DNA of 10,002 bases from DAOUGC01 sp034429695 (lineage in GTDB: Bacteria > Chloroflexota > Anaerolineae > Anaerolineales > Anaerolineaceae), in contig DAOUGC010000124.1 in the NCBI GenBank assembly GCA_034429695.1, forward strand, positions 1 through 10,002, given 5' to 3'. The notes beneath the pieces were generated by a model. That model worked only from the letters and a program-made list of their open reading frames with translations. It was not told the origin of the DNA and did not search any database. Below, piece by piece: positions 6,688 through 10,002 of this stretch (the stretch's first letter is position 1; the number at the start of each line of letters is the position of its first letter). The position numbers and the translations under genes were made by a program.

Positions 6688-6832
6688 GCAGAGGTCTGAA
6701 GGTTGTTGTCAGTTGTCGGTTGGTAGTTCCTGATTTGAAAAGAAAGAACGGGTCGTCAGTTCAATTACTGACGACCCGTTTTGTTATCTACTCTTGACTG
6801 TCAACTGACCTCTGATGTCAACTGACCTCTGA
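6676..6832. repeat. Intergenic inverted-repeat element between convergent genes
   Basis: The word AGAGGTCAGT at 6676-6685 recurs as its reverse complement twice at the other end, inside a perfect 17-bp tandem pair TGTCAACTGACCTCTGA (6799-6815 and 6816-6832). Related words (CAGAGGTC near 6690, GTTGTCAGTTGTC near 6703) fill the left side. The arms enclose the terminator hairpin. The element touches the stop codons of both flanking genes. Confidence 0.6.
6747..6780. terminator. Bidirectional terminator between the B3/4 gene and clpC
   Basis: A perfect 14-bp stem (6747-6760 with 6767-6780) with a 6-nt loop. On the plus strand it ends in TTTTG; on the minus strand it is followed by the T-rich CTTTCTTTTC. 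It stands between convergent genes, 59 bp from one stop and 52 bp from the other, and can serve both. Confidence 0.85.
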
Positions 6833-9328
6833 CTATTGCCCGCCAACTTCTGCCATCTCAAGATTCTTCTGATCGCGGGTAAGTGTAATCTCATTATCTT
6901 CGTTGATGTCGATCAGGATCGTGTCGCCATCAGAGAATTCCTTGGCGAGCAGTGCATCTGACAGGCGGTCTTCCACACGCTGCTGGATTACGCGGCGCAG
7001 CGGGCGCGCGCCCATCTCGGGATCAAAGCCTTCGTTTGCCAGGAAGTTCAGTGCGGCATCGGTGGCGTGCAGGCGGATGTTGTATTCCTCCAGGCGTCCA
7101 GCCACCTTGTCCAGTTCCAGGTTGACGATCTGGCGGATGTTTTCCTGGTTGAGGGCGTGGAACACGATCACGGCATCCAGACGGTTGATGAACTCAGGCC
7201 GGAAGACGCGTTTGAGCGAGTCAAGCAGTTTCTTGCGCATTTCTTCGTAGGCGTGCATTTCCTCTTCGGCAGCGTCACGTTGCAACTGGAAGCCAAACGA
7301 GGTCTGGCGTTTGATCACGTCTGCACCAATATTGCTGGTCATGACAATGATCGTGTTGCGGAAGTCCACCTTGTGCCCGCGGGCGTCTGAGAGGTGGCCC
7401 TCTTCCATGATCTGCAGCAGCATGTTCTGCGCCTCAGGATGGGCCTTCTCGATTTCGTCAAAGACGACGATCGAGTACGGGCGGCGGCGGATGGCCTCGG
7501 TGAGCTGGCCGGCTTCTTCGTAGCCGACGTATCCCGGAGGCGCGCCAACCAGGCGGCTGACGTTGTGGCGTTCCATGAACTCGGACATGTCGAGCTGGAT
7601 CAGGGCGTCTTCGCTGCCAAACAGGAAGCGTGCCAGAGCCTTGGTAAGCTCGGTTTTGCCAACGCCGGTGGGTCCAAGGAAGATGAACGAACCAATCGGG
7701 CGGCGCGGATCCTTGAGACCACTGCGCGCGCGGCGCACAGCTTTGGAGATCGTGTCGATTGCTTCGCCCTGGCCGATGATGTGCTTGCGCATTTCCTCTT
7801 CCATGTTCAGCAGGCGCACCGATTCTTCCTGGGCCATCTGCATCACCGGCACGCCGGTCCACATGGAAACCACCTCGGCAATGTCGTCCGGGTAAACCAC
7901 GGGGCTGTTTTCGCGATCCCAGCCGCTGCGCAGGGATTCGAGCTGATTGTTCAACTCGGTCTCACGCTCTGACAGCTCCTGGGCTTCGTCATACCGGCCG
8001 TCTTCCACTGCCAGGGCGTGGTTCTGCCGCACGGTGCGCAACTCGGTGATGATCTCCTTGGTGCTGCGCGCGGTCTGGCTCTTGTACATGCGTACTCGCG
8101 ACGAGGCTTCGTCGATCAAGTCAATGGCTTTGTCAGGCAGGAAACGCTCGGTTACGTAGCGCGATGACAGGCGCGCGGCAGCCTCGAGGGCTTCATCCGA
8201 GATGCGCAAACGGTGGTGCTCTTCGTATGCCGAGCGGATGCCGTGCAGAATCTGGATGGTCTCCTCCACCGACGGCTCATTGACGATGATCGGTTGGAAG
8301 CGGCGTTCCAGCGCGGCGTCGCTTTCGATGTGCTTGCGGTACTCGTCCAACGTGGTGGCGCCGATCACCTGCAGCTCACCACGGGAAAGGGCGGGCTTGA
8401 GGATGTTGGCGGCGTCCACCGATGAACCGGCAGCGCCAGCGCCCACCAGCATGTGCACCTCATCAATGAACAGGATGGCGCCGCTGGCTTTCAGTTCGTC
8501 GATCACGCGCTTCAGGCGCTCTTCAAACTGACCACGGTACATGGTGCCAGCCACCAGCGAGCCAACGTCCAGTTGCAGGACGCGCTTGTCAAGCAGCAGG
8601 GCAGGTACATCGCCTTCCACAATGCGCTGGGCAAGCCCTTCAACGATGGCGGTCTTGCCAACGCCGGGTTCGCCGATCAGCGCGGGGTTGTTCTTGTTGC
8701 GGCGCGCCAGGATCTGGATCACGCGTTCGATCTCCATCTGACGCCCGATTACCGGGTCCAGGCGGCCTTCCTCAGCGCGCGAGGTCAAATCCACGGCCAG
8801 TTGATCGACCAGCGGGGTCTTGGAGCTGTCCTTTTCTTTTTCTGTTCGTTGTTGCTGCGCTCGTGGACCAGCCGTGCTGGTGGCAGATGAACTTTCCTGC
8901 AGCACCCGGCGGGTCTGGCGGCGAATTTGTTCGGGGGTGACGCCCAGCTTGCGCAGTACGTCCATGGCTTTGCCTTCGGTGGAGCGCACCAGGCCAAGCA
9001 ATAGATGTTCGGTTCCAATATAGTGATGCCCGATGCGGCGAGCCTCATCGATGGCAAATTCCAGCACCTGCTGCACACCGGGGGAGAGGTCAATCTTACC
9101 GCCGCGGGACTGTCCAAACCCGCTAAGGCGTTCGACCATTTCCTGCATGCGCTCCGGCTCCAACCCGAGATCGCGTAATACTCGTCCGGCAACACCGCCT
9201 TCTTCGAGGATCAAGCCCAAAAGCAGATGCTCTGTGCTGATTGAACTTTGACGCAGCCGCTCGGCCTCTTGATGAGCCAGGCTGAGAACGCGGCGTGCTC
9301 TCTGTGTGAAACGTTCCATTCCAGCCAC
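6833..9328 (-). CDS. clpC: ClpC, ATPase subunit of the Clp protease
   Basis: An 831-residue Hsp100 protein. As a hexamer it unfolds substrates and feeds them into the ClpP peptidase in the cytoplasm, serving protein quality control and regulated degradation. Domains in order: two Clp N repeats (about 5-70 and 80-145), a linker, first AAA module with Walker A G219-E-P-G-V-G-K-T226 and Walker B I285-L-F-I-D-E290, a coiled middle domain of ClpC length (about 425-470), second AAA module with Walker A G552-P-T-G-V-G-K-T559 and Walker B V621-V-F-D-E625, then the D2 small domain. F-G-F at 678-680 occupies the site of the ClpP-binding [LIV]-G-F loop. The short middle domain separates it from ClpB. 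The start is GTG at 9326-9328 with AGGAGG 10 nt upstream; the ATG three codons in (9317-9319) would be 19 nt away. It ends in the bidirectional terminator. No ctsR or mcsAB adjoins it. Confidence 0.97.
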   Translation of the reverse strand: MAGMERFTQRARRVLSLAHQEAERLRQSSISTEHLLLGLILEEGGVAGRVLRDLGLEPERMQEMVERLSGFGQSRGGKIDLSPGVQQVLEFAIDEARRIGHHYIGTEHLLLGLVRSTEGKAMDVLRKLGVTPEQIRRQTRRVLQESSSATSTAGPRAQQQRTEKEKDSSKTPLVDQLAVDLTSRAEEGRLDPVIGRQMEIERVIQILARRNKNNPALIGEPGVGKTAIVEGLAQRIVEGDVPALLLDKRVLQLDVGSLVAGTMYRGQFEERLKRVIDELKASGAILFIDEVHMLVGAGAAGSSVDAANILKPALSRGELQVIGATTLDEYRKHIESDAALERRFQPIIVNEPSVEETIQILHGIRSAYEEHHRLRISDEALEAAARLSSRYVTERFLPDKAIDLIDEASSRVRMYKSQTARSTKEIITELRTVRQNHALAVEDGRYDEAQELSERETELNNQLESLRSGWDRENSPVVYPDDIAEVVSMWTGVPVMQMAQEESVRLLNMEEEMRKHIIGQGEAIDTISKAVRRARSGLKDPRRPIGSFIFLGPTGVGKTELTKALARFLFGSEDALIQLDMSEFMERHNVSRLVGAPPGYVGYEEAGQLTEAIRRRPYSIVVFDEIEKAHPEAQNMLLQIMEEGHLSDARGHKVDFRNTIIVMTSNIGADVIKRQTSFGFQLQRDAAEEEMHAYEEMRKKLLDSLKRVFRPEFINRLDAVIVFHALNQENIRQIVNLELDKVAGRLEEYNIRLHATDAALNFLANEGFDPEMGARPLRRVIQQRVEDRLSDALLAKEFSDGDTILIDINEDNEITLTRDQKNLEMAEVGGQ

Positions 9329-9358
9329 GGTAAAATTACCTCCTGATACCTAAACAAC

Positions 9359-9390
9359 CTGTCAGGCCCATCTTTCAATGTGCCCGACAG
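9359..9390 (-). promoter_or_regulatory. Leader hairpin upstream of the clpC ribosome binding site
   Basis: In the clpC message 9367-9359 can pair with 9390-9382 as a 9-bp stem (one G-U pair) with a 14-nt loop, ending 15 nt before AGGAGG. On the opposite strand the same position is an A-C mismatch, so folding favours the clpC RNA. Any regulatory role is inference. Confidence 0.35.
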
Positions 9391-9460
9391 GGATCCAATC
9401 ATGCCAGATGGGGAAGCCACGTGCTTCGACCCTGTGCAAATATTCCAATTGATTATCTGA

Positions 9461-9469
9461 ATTCTACCA
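9461..9469 (-). promoter_or_regulatory. Candidate extended -10 promoter for clpC
   Basis: On the minus strand TGGTAGAAT gives a TGn-extended -10 (TAGAAT, 5 of 6). The -35 region at 17-18 bp spacing contains only a poor match. The transcript would carry a leader of about 125 nt including the hairpin. No CIRCE element or recognisable CtsR heptad repeat was seen. Confidence 0.35.
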
Positions 9470-9554
9470 GATATTGCCCCTGAATCAGTCACCCATTAGG
9501 GGGATGTATAGACCATTTTCCATAAGAGTTTTATTAGAACCCCCGGGCGGCCGG

Positions 9555-9596
9555 ACCTGCCGTTATTGTGGCAATTTGCAGCTTATGAGCGTTCAG
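9555..9596. repeat. 42-bp direct repeat, copy 1
   Basis: This block matches 9813-9854 at 38 of 42 positions. It includes an exact 22-bp core (9560-9581), a 7-bp spacer differing at three positions, and an exact GCGTTCAG (9589-9596). The copies lie 258 bp apart in the same orientation. Confidence 0.7.
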
Positions 9597-9644
9597 GGCA
9601 TCTGTTCCAACTAATTAACCCAAGTTGAAAAAGGTGGGGCGATT

Positions 9645-9737
9645 CGCCAGCGAAGCTGGCGCGGCGTTCTTCCAGCCCACCGTTATTTACCGCACACGTT
9701 CGGTGGGCTGAGAAAGCATTGCGCCAGCTTGCTGGCG
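9645..9737. repeat. Long imperfect hairpin element, MITE/REP-like
   Basis: The outer arms 9645-9662 and 9721-9737 pair over 17 bp with one bulged G; the inner arms 9673-9682 and 9701-9710 pair over 10 bp; short pairings (TTCT with AGAA, GC with GC) join them. Each outer arm is itself a palindrome (CGCCAGC-gaa-GCTGGCG and CGCCAGC-tt-GCTGGCG). TGGG at 9635-9638 and CCCA at 9739-9742 could extend the stem. It does not encode protein. Confidence 0.6.
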
Positions 9738-9812
9738 ACCCATTCTACACTCACTGCTTTGCTCCCTTTTCCCTGGCACATTCTCCCTGTTGACATTACG
9801 TATCCTACACTC

Positions 9813-9854
9813 ACCTTCCGTTATTGTGGCAATTTGCAGGTTCTGCGCGTTCAG
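9813..9854. repeat. 42-bp direct repeat, copy 2
   Basis: Second copy of the block at 9555-9596, same orientation. The 8-bp word CCGTTATT that starts the core also occurs at 9680-9687, at the inner edge of the hairpin, so the repeats and the hairpin may share an origin. Confidence 0.7.
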
Positions 9855-10002
9855 AGCGCCCCCTGCGCCCCAAACGCAGCTGCGTGGGCAGCGGGAGGGC
9901 TGGGTCTACATCCTCGGACGGGCTGCGCCGGGGATCTGCAGCACGGATATTGCCTGTGGGGAAATGTATGCCAGCGGCATGACCTGATTGACCCACAGCA
10001 GC

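Larger units (their letters stand above)
9470..10002. other. Noncoding stretch upstream of clpC
   Basis: I find no convincing gene here. Short open frames exist on both strands but lack ribosome binding sites and protein-like composition. The region instead holds a long hairpin, a repeated 42-bp block, a 10-bp repeated word (CTACACTCAC at 9745-9754 and 9805-9814) and a perfect 12-bp palindrome (ACGCAGCTGCGT, 9874-9885). A minus-strand frame from the right edge to about 9811 could in principle be the tail of a gene outside the window, but its translation (Arg/Pro-rich, ending in the repeat) is not gene-like. Confidence 0.5.

Noticed and set aside
7394..7972. Plus-strand open frame of 192 codons opposite clpC
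   Set aside because: Lies fully inside the well-supported clpC gene and has no protein-like features; a shadow frame.
9329..9480. CIRCE or CtsR operator upstream of clpC
   Set aside because: No TTAGCACTC/GAGTGCTAA pair and no clear CtsR heptad direct repeat found.
9211..9492. Minus-strand frame overlapping the clpC start
   Set aside because: Overlaps the clpC N-terminus out of frame and runs through the leader hairpin and promoter; no support.
9790..9795. TTGACA as a plus-strand promoter
   Set aside because: No -10 box at 15-19 bp downstream and no gene follows in the window.
9555..9854. CRISPR array
   Set aside because: Only two repeat copies 258 bp apart with an unrelated palindromic element between; no regular spacers.
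9811..9996. Minus-strand short open frame at the right edge
   Set aside because: Arg/Pro-rich translation that ends inside the 42-bp repeat, with no recognisable motif; a gene tail from outside the window cannot be fully excluded.

Overview
The window looks like chromosomal DNA from a Chloroflexota bacterium, most likely Anaerolineae-like. This is inferred from moderately high GC, a lipoprotein with PTPTP-type linkers and a C-terminal SdrD/Cna-B-like domain, and the look of the ClpC, RadA and B3/4 proteins. No rRNA or marker gene is present, so the assignment is tentative. I see no prophage, CRISPR array, tRNA or rRNA. Two genes start with TTG and one with GTG, each supported by a good ribosome binding site.

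Left part (1-3803), all on the minus strand. From right to left, in transcription order, it holds radA (DNA repair ATPase), a PucC/BCD-family major facilitator transporter 60 bp downstream of it, a small two-helix membrane protein of family DUF6391, and the start of a MOSC-domain protein that runs off the left edge. The DUF6391 gene has its own strong promoter, with a perfect palindrome inside the spacer and another near the transcription start. The MOSC gene also has its own AT-rich promoter.

Middle part (3804-6687). A minus-strand secreted lipoprotein ends in a clear terminator in front of radA. Divergent from it is a plus-strand pair with overlapping stop and start codons: an unknown four-helix membrane protein and a stand-alone B3/4 (PheT-editing-like) protein.

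Right part (6688-10002). The B3/4 gene converges on clpC (minus strand), the Clp protease regulatory ATPase. The 145-bp gap carries a bidirectional terminator nested in a larger inverted repeat made of short words that reach both stop codons. Upstream of clpC are a hairpin in the leader, a candidate promoter, and about 500 bp of noncoding DNA with a long imperfect hairpin and two copies of a 42-bp repeat.

The housekeeping part is protein quality control (ClpC) and recombination repair (RadA). The less understood parts are the DUF6391 protein with an HxxEH motif, the BCD-family transporter, the membrane protein/B3-4 pair and the structured noncoding DNA at the right end.
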